Assembly: GCA_049589355.1 (NCBI GenBank)
Contig: JBAWAP010000155.1
Location: forward strand, 1-22,298
DNA from: JBAWAP01 sp049589355
GTDB taxonomy: Bacteria; Chloroflexota; Anaerolineae; VGOG01
Direction: 5' to 3'
Length of the DNA: 22,298 nt
Below the pieces are notes generated by a model. It was not told the origin of the DNA and made no database searches. It was given only the letters and a program-made list of their open reading frames with translations. The position numbers and the translations under genes were made by a program. Of this stretch, positions 7,413 through 14,155 are shown piece after piece (positions within the stretch are counted from its first letter, which is position 1; every line of letters begins with the position of its first letter).

Positions 7413-9671
7413 ATGAAGGTTAGACACTTTCTTTCAAGCAGAAGGTTTGCAGCAGTTTTTGCTTGTCTAGTTTTCGGCGCGGGCCTGTTTTCGCTTCCCA
7501 ACGTTCTGGCTGTCCCCCCTGCCGCCACATCCACTTTCGATCTGACGCCGGCTGCGACGGTGAGGCCCACCTTCAACGAGATTAGAGTGACCGAGGAGAA
7601 TAATGGCGGCCTAGCTGAGCTCGGCGCGGATCAGGTCTTGGTTATCACCTTGGAGAGCAATCCATCCACCGGTTACCTATGGGAAGTGGCGGAGATAAGC
7701 AAGAACGTGCTGTATCAGGTGGGGACAACCGAATTACAGCAGACGTCACCCCTGCTTGGTGCTCCAGGGAAGCAAATCCTGCGCTTCAGGCCGGTAGGTG
7801 CGGGCCGGAGCACCCTTAAGTTGGTCTATCACCGCCCCTGGGAAAAGGGCGTGGAACCAGCCAGGGAATTCTCCATCCAGGTGGCTGGGCAGCCAGCCAC
7901 CGGTCCTGCAGTGGTCGAGCCCACGCCAGAGAAAGGGCCAACGCAGCCTGCCGTGGAGGGGTTCATGCATTTAGAACTCCCCAGGCAAAGGCCCTCTGTT
8001 GAGCCCGAAGCCAGTAAGAGCGAGCGGGAAACTTCTGGGGAGGTCGATCTGCTAGAAGGCATGGCCGGCTGGACCAACATAATGACCGAAGGCTTCGAGG
8101 GGGATTTCCCAGGGGGAACGTGGACCCTCTATGGGGATCCGACCTGGGATGATACATCCTACAGGTTCCATTCTGGCAGTCGGAGTGGCTATTGCGCCGA
8201 CGGTGGTTCAAACCGTGTAGACCCGCCTGGCCCCTACAAAAATAATATGAGTGCTTGGATGGTCTACGGGCCGTTTGACCTTAGTAGTGCTACCGACGCC
8301 GAACTGCTATTTTATCATTGGACAGTGACTGAGGGTAGTGGTTATGACAAGTTTTGGGTCGCGGCCTCGATCGATTTCCAAGATTGGTGGGGTCATTGGT
8401 GGAGTGGTGATTGGGCAGGAGCGTGCGGCGGCTGGTGTGAGTATAATTTCGATTTGACCAATGTCGGCGATCTAGGTAACCTCTGCGGTCAACCACAGGT
8501 ATGGATTGCCTTCATCTTCCAAAGTGATCCGACTATGACATATGAAGGGACTTATGTAGATGATATCGTCCTCCATAAGGTGACGGGGCAACCTACCACA
8601 CCCACCCCCACATCCACACCAGGTACACCCACTCCCACATCCACGCCAGGAACTCCCGGGTCACTCCCAGCCGCCTTTGACTGGCGAGATCGGGGAGGAG
8701 TCACCTCTGTCAAGAATCAGGGGTCCTGTGGAAGCTGTTGGGCCTTTAGCACGGTGGGCTCATTTGAAGCCAATATCAAGATCAAAGATGGGATTGAAAA
8801 GAATCTCTCAGAGCAGTATCTCGTTTCATGCAACACAGATGGCTGGGGCTGCGGTGGTGGGTGGTGGGCCCACGATTACCATTGGTGGAAGATACCATCA
8901 GTCGAGCCCGGCGCGGGGGCGGTTTATGAAGCCGATTTCCCCTACACAGCCAGGGACGATCCTTGCAATCCACCCCACACCCATCACGAGAAGATTGATT
9001 CCTGGGCCTTTATCGGAAGTGAATCGGGCGTTCCATCCGCTCAGGCCATTAAACAAGCCATCTACGATCATGGGCCCGTTTCGGCTGCCGTCTGTGTAAA
9101 CTCCGCTTTTCAAAGCTATTCCGGCAGTGTTTTTCTAGGCCCTGAGTGTACGGACATAAATCATGCCATCGTGCTGGTCGGTTGGGATGACAATCAAGGG
9201 ACAAATGGAGTATGGATCTTGAAAAACTCGTGGGGTACATGGTGGGGTGAGAGTGGCTATATGCGCATTGGATATGGAATCTCCAAAGTGGGATACTCTG
9301 CAAACTACGTTATCTATAGTCCTACAGGTCCCACGCCAACACCCACGACGACCAATACGCCGATGAACACACGGACGCCAACCAGCACGCCCACACGGAC
9401 GCCAACTAGCACACCCACGCGGACACCAACCAGTACGCCTACACCCACGGCCACCGGCACACCCACATCCACGGCCACGCCCTGCGTCCTCTTTGGCGAC
9501 TTCACTGGCGATGGTGTTGTAAACGTCGCGGACATCCAGCAGGTAGCCAGCCGTTGGCATTGCCAACTTGGAGATGCCTGCTATGATGATACCTACAATG
9601 TGGATAGCGATGGCGACATTGACATCGTGGACATCATGCTGGTGACAGCCCACTGGGGGGATACCTGCTAG
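7413..9671 (+). CDS. Secreted papain-family (C1A) protease with chagasin domain and dockerin
   Basis: I chose ATG 7413 because it starts a clean signal peptide (MKVRHFLSSRRFAAVFACL) and follows GGGAG. The frame is open to 7353, but that extension looks untranslated. The 752 residues contain: signal peptide 1-33; a chagasin-type (I42) cysteine-protease inhibitor domain 52-158 with NPSTGY (83-88), GAGRSTL and RPWE (141-144); a jelly-roll/MAM-like domain 221-391; a Thr/Pro linker; papain domain 417-636 with Gln436, Cys442 (GSCGSCW), His584 (NHAIVLVGW) and Asn605 (KNSWG), all catalytic positions intact; a second Thr/Pro linker; and a dockerin from Cys691 to Cys752 with loops DFTGDGVVNVAD and DSDGDIDIVD. 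The inhibitor may restrain its own protease before docking or processing, which is inference. Expression should respond to c-di-GMP through the leader. Confidence 0.9.
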   Translation: MKVRHFLSSRRFAAVFACLVFGAGLFSLPNVLAVPPAATSTFDLTPAATVRPTFNEIRVTEENNGGLAELGADQVLVITLESNPSTGYLWEVAEISKNVLYQVGTTELQQTSPLLGAPGKQILRFRPVGAGRSTLKLVYHRPWEKGVEPAREFSIQVAGQPATGPAVVEPTPEKGPTQPAVEGFMHLELPRQRPSVEPEASKSERETSGEVDLLEGMAGWTNIMTEGFEGDFPGGTWTLYGDPTWDDTSYRFHSGSRSGYCADGGSNRVDPPGPYKNNMSAWMVYGPFDLSSATDAELLFYHWTVTEGSGYDKFWVAASIDFQDWWGHWWSGDWAGACGGWCEYNFDLTNVGDLGNLCGQPQVWIAFIFQSDPTMTYEGTYVDDIVLHKVTGQPTTPTPTSTPGTPTPTSTPGTPGSLPAAFDWRDRGGVTSVKNQGSCGSCWAFSTVGSFEANIKIKDGIEKNLSEQYLVSCNTDGWGCGGGWWAHDYHWWKIPSVEPGAGAVYEADFPYTARDDPCNPPHTHHEKIDSWAFIGSESGVPSAQAIKQAIYDHGPVSAAVCVNSAFQSYSGSVFLGPECTDINHAIVLVGWDDNQGTNGVWILKNSWGTWWGESGYMRIGYGISKVGYSANYVIYSPTGPTPTPTTTNTPMNTRTPTSTPTRTPTSTPTRTPTSTPTPTATGTPTSTATPCVLFGDFTGDGVVNVADIQQVASRWHCQLGDACYDDTYNVDSDGDIDIVDIMLVTAHWGDTC

Positions 9672-9723
9672 CCAAAGGTAATCGAAATCAGGAAACGCTC
9701 GAAAGAACACACTGCCTAGGAAG

Positions 9724-9765
9724 TGACGCCAGCCCAGGGTATGACCCGAGGCTGGCGTCAGTTTT
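9724..9765 (+). terminator. Intrinsic terminator after the cysteine protease
   Basis: An 11-bp perfect stem pairs TGACGCCAGCC (9724-9734) with GGCTGGCGTCA (9750-9760), followed by GTTTT. It sits 52 bases after the stop. It also lies just beyond the 3' end of the RNase P RNA gene on the other strand, but that side has no T-tract. Confidence 0.75.
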
Positions 9766-9775
9766 GCTGCAGCGG

Positions 9776-10283
9776 TGCTTAAGCGGGCCGATAAGCCGAG
9801 TTCTGTTCCCTTCCGGCTACGAGCCGGTTGAGGGCGGCGATCATCTATCTAGGGCGACGGTTGCCCGCCGCCTCCAGCGGCCTACCCGAGGGCTTGGGAC
9901 GAGCAGCCCCCGGCCGGGAGGATGTCTTCTCCCGCGCCACGCCCTCTTACTTGGCCTTGCTCCCGGTGGGGTTTGCCTAGCCGGCCCGGTCGCCCGGGCC
10001 GCTGGTGAGCTATTACCTCGCCTTTTCACCCTTACCGCTTTGGAGGCTGGAGGTTAGAGGTTGGAAATTGGACATTGGAAGGGCTACGATCCAACCTCCA
10101 ACTTCCAACTTCCAGACTCCAACATCCAACCTCCAAAACGGCGGTATGTCTCTGTGGCACTTTCCGTCGGGTCGCCCCGCCTGGGTGTTACCCAGCACCG
10201 TGCTCTGTGGAGCTCGGACTTTCCTCGGACAGCTTCCCACGTGAGAAAACGCTGCCCGCGATCGCCTGGCCTGCTTAAACGCC
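9776..10283 (-). ncRNA. rnpB: RNase P RNA with repeat-extended P12
   Basis: Read on the minus strand, the conserved bacterial RNase P RNA blocks appear in order: GAGGAAAGTCCGAGCTCC with CACAGAGCACGGTG, ACGGAAAGTGCCACAGAGA then ACCGCC, GGTAAGGGTGAAAAGG, AAACCCCACCGGGAGCAAGG, and the 3' block ACAGAACTCGGCTTAT. The ends pair as P1 (AAGCAGGCC with GGCCCGCTT, one mismatch). The stretch between the ACCGCC and GGTAAGGGTGAAA blocks, normally helix P12, is replaced by a long repeat hairpin (10038-10137). The RNA is the catalytic subunit that matures tRNA 5' ends. Ends are approximate to a few bases. Confidence 0.93.
10038..10137. repeat. GGTTGGA-word hairpin forming rnpB P12
   Basis: On the plus strand, words such as GGAGGCTGG, GGAGGTTAGAGG, TTGGAAATTGG and ACATTGGAA are mirrored by CCAACCTCCAA, CTTCCAACTTCCA, CATCCAACCTCC. 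The two sides form one long imperfect stem around GGGCTACGAT. It sits exactly between two conserved RNase P RNA blocks, so the catalytic core is uninterrupted. Confidence 0.8.
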
Positions 10284-10289
10284 GATTTA

Positions 10290-10318
10290 ACTATAGCACA
10301 TGCGACCCTTGTTGTCAA
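10290..10318 (-). promoter_or_regulatory. Promoter of the RNase P RNA gene
   Basis: On the minus strand TTGACA (10318-10313), a 17-base spacer and TATAGT (10295-10290) predict a start near 10283, at the 5' edge of rnpB. Confidence 0.85.
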
Positions 10319-10364
10319 GCTGGTGGCCCGGTGCCTCGTTGCCTCACCTGAAACGCCTGAGTAC

Positions 10365-10393
10365 TTGACAAAATGCTTTCTCTGGATTATCAT
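10365..10393 (+). promoter_or_regulatory. Promoter of the CooC-like gene
   Basis: TTGACA (10365-10370), a 17-base spacer and TATCAT (10388-10393) predict a start near 10400, about 23 bases before the CooC-like ATG. It diverges from the rnpB promoter. Confidence 0.75.
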
Positions 10394-10422
10394 TTGGATA
10401 AGAGCAACGACGGAAAAGGATT

Positions 10423-11208
10423 ATGACCAAAACTATCGCTGTAGCCGGCAAGGGAGGGACGGGCAAGACTCTCGTCGCAGCCCTGCTGATCAAATACATA
10501 GTGGAAAATCGTTTAGGCACAGTATTGGCCATTGACGCCGATCCCAGCACTAACCTGAACCTGGCCCTGGGAGTGCCGGTTTACGAGACCGTAGGCGACA
10601 TCCGTGAGGAGGCACTACAAGCAGCACAGAGCGGCAGCTCGCTGGGAGGCATGAGCAAGCCCGACTACCTTGACCTGAGGATCCAGCAATCTCTGGTAGA
10701 AGAACGCCACTTTGACCTCTTGGCTATGGGCCGCCCCGAGGGCCCTGGCTGCTATTGCGCAGCCAATAACCTCCTGCGCCTCTCCATTGACCGCCTCTCT
10801 CAATCCTACGACTACGTGGTCATAGACAACGAGGCCGGCCTGGAACACCTCAGCCGCCGCACCACCCGCGACGTGGACCTCCTGCTCCTCGTATCCGACC
10901 CCACCGTGCGCAGCATCATCACTGCTGGCATAGCGGCCCAGTTGATCCAGAAACTGAAGACCAGGGTAGGAGGCATCCACCTGGTGATCAATCGCGTATC
11001 AAAGGATAGAGAAGGGAAGCTGAGCTTGGCACCGGAACTCGAGAGAGCTATTGGCCAAAATAGGCTTGAGCTGATCGGCTTGATCCCAGAGGATCCCACG
11101 GTGGGCGAATACGATGCCAAGGGGTTGCCTTTGGTCGAACTGCCTCCTCAGACTCCCGCTCGGCGAGCTATAGAGGAGATCATCAAGTCCCTGGATGGGC
11201 TGTTGTGA
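10423..11208 (+). CDS. cooC: CooC-type nickel-insertion ATPase
   Basis: A 261-residue cytosolic P-loop ATPase of the MinD/ParA fold. The deviant Walker A motif is GKGGTGKT (residues 9-16), with DADPSTN at 39-45. The Cys110-x-Cys112 pair in GPGCYCAANN is the metal-site signature of CooC, where the two cysteines of a dimer bind nickel; DNEAGLEH is the family Walker B-like region. CooC/AcsF proteins use ATP to load nickel into carbon monoxide dehydrogenase or acetyl-CoA synthase. No such enzyme is encoded in this window, so the client must lie elsewhere. ATG 10423 follows AAGG and is 23 bases from a predicted transcript start. It is the first gene of a plus-strand run with the radical SAM and Nudix genes. 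Confidence 0.88.
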   Translation: MTKTIAVAGKGGTGKTLVAALLIKYIVENRLGTVLAIDADPSTNLNLALGVPVYETVGDIREEALQAAQSGSSLGGMSKPDYLDLRIQQSLVEERHFDLLAMGRPEGPGCYCAANNLLRLSIDRLSQSYDYVVIDNEAGLEHLSRRTTRDVDLLLLVSDPTVRSIITAGIAAQLIQKLKTRVGGIHLVINRVSKDREGKLSLAPELERAIGQNRLELIGLIPEDPTVGEYDAKGLPLVELPPQTPARRAIEEIIKSLDGLL

Positions 11209-11218
11209 GGGTAGGATA

Positions 11219-11319
11219 AGACCTCCGAGGTCTCCCGATACAGCCTCGTCGCACGCCGAAGACACCGTATGGACAACAGATTCCTGTCGCATGAGAACGG
11301 AACAAGACCTCGGAGGTCT
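11219..11319. repeat. Inverted pair of 15-base palindromes between cooC and the radical SAM gene
   Basis: AGACCTCCGAGGTCT (11219-11233) and its reverse complement AGACCTCGGAGGTCT (11305-11319) flank 71 bases with no gene. Each arm is itself nearly palindromic. The right arm abuts the Shine-Dalgarno GGAGG (11320-11324) of the downstream gene, so a hairpin could hide that site. The same word recurs at 14119-14149. Confidence 0.65.
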
Positions 11320-11330
11320 GGAGGATTACG

Positions 11331-12344
11331 ATGAAAGAAGCGATGTTGTACGAAAAGCTGGAAGACAACCGTGTGCGGTGTAACCTCTGCGCTCATCGTT
11401 GTCTCGTCAAAGAGGGGAAACGAGGAATCTGTCTGGTGCGGGAGAATCGCGATGGCACCCTCTACACTCTGGTCTACGGGCGGACCATCTCACAGGCCGT
11501 GGACCCCGTGGAGAAAAAGCCCCTCTTTAACTTCTACCCTGGCACCACCGCTTTCTCGGTAGCCACTGTGGGCTGCAACTTTCGCTGTGATTTCTGCCAA
11601 AACTGGCAGATCTCCCAGACGGTGCGAGACGAGCACCTGATCCTGGGGCGGGAGGCCGCCCCGGAGGAACTGGTAGCCATCGCTAAGCGCTACGGCTGCC
11701 GCAGTATCGCCTACACTTACACCGAGCCCACCATCTTCACCGAGTACGCCTACGATACAGCCAAGCTAGCCCGCGATGCGGGGATAGCCAACATCTACGT
11801 CACCAACGGCTACATGACCGAGGAGATGCTGGAGGCCTTCGATCCCTATATGGACGCAGCCAACGTTGACCTCAAGGCCTGGAACGATGAGTTCTATCGC
11901 CAGTACTGCGGGGCACGACTGCAGCCCGTCCTGGATAGCCTCAGGAAGATGAAGGAGCTGGGCATCTGGGTGGAGGTGACGACGCTGGTCATCCCCACGC
12001 TGAACGACTCGGAGGAGGAGTTCCAGCAGATCGCCGAGTTCATCGCCCAGGAGCTAGGAGTGGAGACGCCCTGGCACATCAGCCGCTTCTACCCCCAGTA
12101 TAAACTCGCAGATAAGCCCCCTACCCCGATAACCACCCTCAACCGGGCGCGAGAGATCGGGCTGGCAGCGGGCCTGCGCTACGTCTACCAGGGCAACGTG
12201 CCCGGCAGCGAGGGCGAGAACGCTTTCTGCTATAACTGTGGGAAGCTGCTCATCGGCCGCTACGGCTACCGAACCATGGAATATCACATCAAAGACTCAA
12301 AATGCGCCTACTGCGGGGTCGAGATAGACGGCGTGGGCCTGTAA
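11331..12344 (+). CDS. amrS: AmmeMemoRadiSam system radical SAM enzyme (AmrS-like)
   Basis: A 337-residue radical SAM protein. The cluster-binding motif is Cys82-x3-Cys86-x2-Cys89 (GCNFRCDFCQNW). It is preceded by the family's N-terminal cysteine set (CNLCAHRC, and GIC at 33-34) and followed by YTYTEPTIF, a hallmark of this PflA-related group. The C-terminus has two CxxC pairs (CYNCGKLL and CAYCG) that probably bind zinc. AmrS is named for its genomic association with MEMO and AMMECR1 homologues; neither is in this window, and the substrate is unsettled to my knowledge. ATG 11331 has GGAGG six bases upstream. It is on the same strand as the CooC-like gene, 122 bases downstream across an inverted repeat. 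Confidence 0.88.
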   Translation: MKEAMLYEKLEDNRVRCNLCAHRCLVKEGKRGICLVRENRDGTLYTLVYGRTISQAVDPVEKKPLFNFYPGTTAFSVATVGCNFRCDFCQNWQISQTVRDEHLILGREAAPEELVAIAKRYGCRSIAYTYTEPTIFTEYAYDTAKLARDAGIANIYVTNGYMTEEMLEAFDPYMDAANVDLKAWNDEFYRQYCGARLQPVLDSLRKMKELGIWVEVTTLVIPTLNDSEEEFQQIAEFIAQELGVETPWHISRFYPQYKLADKPPTPITTLNRAREIGLAAGLRYVYQGNVPGSEGENAFCYNCGKLLIGRYGYRTMEYHIKDSKCAYCGVEIDGVGL

Positions 12345-12358
12345 CTCCGTAGGCGTCC

Positions 12359-12391
12359 AGACCCTTAGGGTTTTCCAAACCCTAAGGGTCT
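12359..12391. repeat. 15-bp stem hairpin AGACCCTTAGGGTTT
   Basis: AGACCCTTAGGGTTT (12359-12373) is followed after three bases by its exact reverse complement (12377-12391). No T-tract follows in either direction, so it is not a classic terminator. It has the same design as the hairpin at 14119-14149: a GACC foot and GGTTT-YCC-AAACC top. Confidence 0.7.
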
Positions 12392-12407
12392 CAAGAACGA
12401 TTGCATC

Positions 12408-12857
12408 ATGCCCAAGATTAAGACCAAGTTTCAGCTCTCAGCGGGGGGAGTGATTTTCAGGGAAAGCGAGGGCATCCAGGTGGCTCTCATCGCCACCAAA
12501 GGGGGAAAGGTTTGGAGCCTGCCCAAGGGGCTGGTTGAGAGGGAAAGAAAAGAGCCTTTGGAAGAGACAGCCCTTCGCGAGGTGCAGGAGGAGACGGGCC
12601 TCCTCGGCCGGGTCCTGGAGCGCATAGACAAGATAGAGTATTGGTACCGCTGGAAGGAGGACGACGAACCGGTTCGCTATCACAAAATCGTCTATTTCTT
12701 CCTCATCGAGCATCAGGGAGGGGACATCAAGGATCACGACTTCGAGGTGGACGAGGTCCGCTGGTTCCCGCTCGCAGAAGCCGAGAGGACGGCCTCTTAC
12801 GAAAGCGAGAGGGAGATCATCCATAAAGCAGGCGAACTTCTAGCCAAGCGTCGTTAA
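12408..12857 (+). CDS. Nudix hydrolase
   Basis: A 149-residue cytosolic protein of Nudix fold, hydrolysing a nucleoside diphosphate linked to another moiety. The catalytic helix reads REVQEETGL (residues about 58-66), preceded at the expected distance by the conserved Glu (E-x7-R). The loop from PKG to that Glu is two residues longer than in the usual G-x5-E spacing (GLVERERKE). The N-terminal SAGGVIFRE and the SLPKGLVE stretch resemble the Ap4A hydrolase/MutT-like branch, but the substrate is not assigned. No clear Shine-Dalgarno is seen. It lies 63 bases after the radical SAM gene, behind a hairpin. Confidence 0.88.
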   Translation: MPKIKTKFQLSAGGVIFRESEGIQVALIATKGGKVWSLPKGLVERERKEPLEETALREVQEETGLLGRVLERIDKIEYWYRWKEDDEPVRYHKIVYFFLIEHQGGDIKDHDFEVDEVRWFPLAEAERTASYESEREIIHKAGELLAKRR

Positions 12858-12890
12858 GAGCGAAGAGTTCTCTCGTGATAAAATAGCCCC

Positions 12891-13343
12891 ATGCCCTACG
12901 TCGTCGAGGTTGACCAAAGCAGAAAAATTGAGCAATCGGGGCCCACTGTCCTGGCGTTTTCCGACGGGATCTCCCACGCTATCGTAATCCCCTCGAGTGT
13001 CAAGACCCAGGCGCTTCGGGCTTTGAGAGATAAGGGAAAACCAAGAAAAGAGGCGCAGATACTCTTGTTTGCCGCCTGTCTCTACGTGTTGCTCAAGGAT
13101 TACTTAGACCAACTCCAACGAGTGGAGATTGATATTGAATACCCAGGGAAAGATGCTGATATAAGAGCGAGTCTTCTTCGGCTTATCTGGAGAAAAGTCC
13201 CAGCGTTTGAGCCAGAGAAGATCATCTTTCGAAAGGTAGGGAAGGGATCACCTGCCGACAGAAAAGCCCGGGTGGTGCGGGAGGGGAAAGATAAGAGGTA
13301 TCGTAAAATCACTCTTGAGGAGCTGCTGGGGTTGATAGAGTAA
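12891..13343 (+). CDS. Unrecognised 150-residue conserved-looking protein
   Basis: I do not recognise a family. The protein has no signal peptide or membrane helix. The N-terminal half has alternating hydrophobic strands (TVLAFSDG, HAIVIPS) and a helix (EAQILLFAACLYVLLKDYL). The C-terminal half is basic, with DIEYPGKDADIRASLLRLIW and IIFRKVGKGSPADRKARVV. The order of strand, helix and DIEYPGK could suit an RNase H-like fold, but that is a guess. No Shine-Dalgarno precedes ATG 12891; TAAAAT at 12879-12884 is placed so that transcription could begin at or next to the ATG (a leaderless message), although no good -35 is visible. It begins 33 bases after the Nudix stop. Good codon periodicity supports it being real. 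Confidence 0.7.
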   Translation: MPYVVEVDQSRKIEQSGPTVLAFSDGISHAIVIPSSVKTQALRALRDKGKPRKEAQILLFAACLYVLLKDYLDQLQRVEIDIEYPGKDADIRASLLRLIWRKVPAFEPEKIIFRKVGKGSPADRKARVVREGKDKRYRKITLEELLGLIE

Positions 13344-13435
13344 AAAAGATCAGGGGGTCCCATTCTTTGCGGGAGCTGATGCCAGGGAGCAGACACGGAC
13401 TGGTTACCGTGAGGCGCCACTAGCCACCCGATCTG
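13342..13435 (-). ncRNA. Candidate small RNA of about 90 nt
   Basis: On the minus strand a consensus promoter predicts a start at 13434-13435. The transcript would begin AGATCGGG and end CCCCCTGATC followed by six T (13347-13342). Its two ends pair (AGATC with GATCT, then GGG with CCC), so the closing stem ends directly in the T-tract. Inside, CACGG and CCGTG form a hairpin around TAACCAGT. There is no ORF. It lacks the SRP RNA GGAAGGAAGCAG motif and tRNA signatures, so its class is unknown. Confidence 0.6.
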
Positions 13436-13441
13436 TTAGGA

Positions 13442-13470
13442 AGTATAGCGTAGAAGTTGATATTTGTCAA
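13442..13470 (-). promoter_or_regulatory. Promoter of the candidate small RNA
   Basis: On the minus strand TTGACA (13470-13465) and TATACT (13447-13442) are 17 bases apart. It lies in a non-coding gap and points away from the PDZ gene, so its only visible downstream object is the 90-nt candidate RNA. Confidence 0.75.
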
Positions 13471-13571
13471 GTCCGTATGTCAAAGATGCATTTCAGTTTT
13501 GGGGCGAATTGGCTCTTGGGGAAGATAAATGATAGATAATCCTACCAGACCGGAGGAGGTAATCAAGTCAG

Positions 13572-14096
13572 ATGGAGGATAAGAGTAAACTCTACACTAT
13601 TACAGTGCTGATTGCCTTAGCGGGCGTCTTGGTGAGCCTGATCGTCAGTTGCTTCGCTGGAAGCATAGCGGGCTATTGGATAGGCAGTCGCCAGGCACAG
13701 CAGGTCGCTGAGAAGCTCCTTCGAGAACGAGAGGGCATTGAGCGCCCCAAATTGATCGTTCCCCCTGAGCTTTTCGAGAGAGAACTCGAGCCTTTTAGGA
13801 GGACGCTCTCCGGCGCTGTGGTACAGTACGTGGAACCCGGCGGGCCGGCCGAAAAAGCGGGCCTGGAAGAAGGGGATGTCATCACTGCCCTGGATGGCCA
13901 GGAAGTAGACAAGGATCACCCATTGGACAAGCTCATCAACCGCTACAAACCCGGCGACAGCGTGGAGATCACCTACTGGCGAGGCGATCAGGAGCACAAG
14001 GTAAGAGTACGCTTGGGCGAGCATCCTGAGGAAAAGATCAGGGCTTATCTGGGAATACGCTTTTTCATGCAATTCTTCGAGCAGCCGGAAGACTAG
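13572..14096 (+). CDS. Membrane-anchored PDZ-domain protein
   Basis: 174 residues. An N-terminal transmembrane helix (about 8-36, ITVLIALAGVLVSLIVSCFAG) is followed by a charged stretch and one PDZ domain (about 70-158). The PDZ domain has AVVQYVEPGGPAEKAGLEEGDVITALDGQEV and PGDSVEITYWRGDQEHKVRVRLGE. This is the arrangement of the PDZ part of DegP/HtrA and C-terminal-processing proteases, but there is no protease domain. It may present or sense unfolded or C-terminal peptides outside the membrane, which is inference. ATG 13572 follows GGAGGAGG at 13552-13559, a long 12-base spacing. The 3' end faces the ABC ATPase gene across a hairpin. Confidence 0.85.
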   Translation: MEDKSKLYTITVLIALAGVLVSLIVSCFAGSIAGYWIGSRQAQQVAEKLLREREGIERPKLIVPPELFERELEPFRRTLSGAVVQYVEPGGPAEKAGLEEGDVITALDGQEVDKDHPLDKLINRYKPGDSVEITYWRGDQEHKVRVRLGEHPEEKIRAYLGIRFFMQFFEQPED

Positions 14097-14118
14097 AAAA
14101 GCCTGCGAATGGAGAAAG

Positions 14119-14149
14119 GACCTCCGAGGTTTCCCAAACCTCGGAGGTC
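14119..14149. terminator. 14-bp hairpin between convergent genes
   Basis: GACCTCCGAGGTTT (14119-14132), CCC loop, then the exact reverse complement (14136-14149). It is centred between the stops of two convergent genes and could terminate both, though T-tracts are short on both sides. It belongs to the same hairpin family as 12359-12391 and the arms at 11219 and 11305. Confidence 0.55.
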
Positions 14150-14155
14150 TTAACG

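Noticed and set aside
9764..10351. Several short ORFs across the RNase P RNA gene
   Set aside because: They fall within highly conserved RNA blocks and a repeat hairpin, with no coding signal.
13342..13435. Small SRP RNA (4.5S) as the identity of the candidate RNA
   Set aside because: The length would fit, but the conserved GGAAGGAAGCAG-type apical loop is absent on both strands.
13509..13540. Promoter for the PDZ gene (TTGGCT and GATAAT)
   Set aside because: The spacer is 20 bases and both boxes are poor, so it is too weak to list as a feature.
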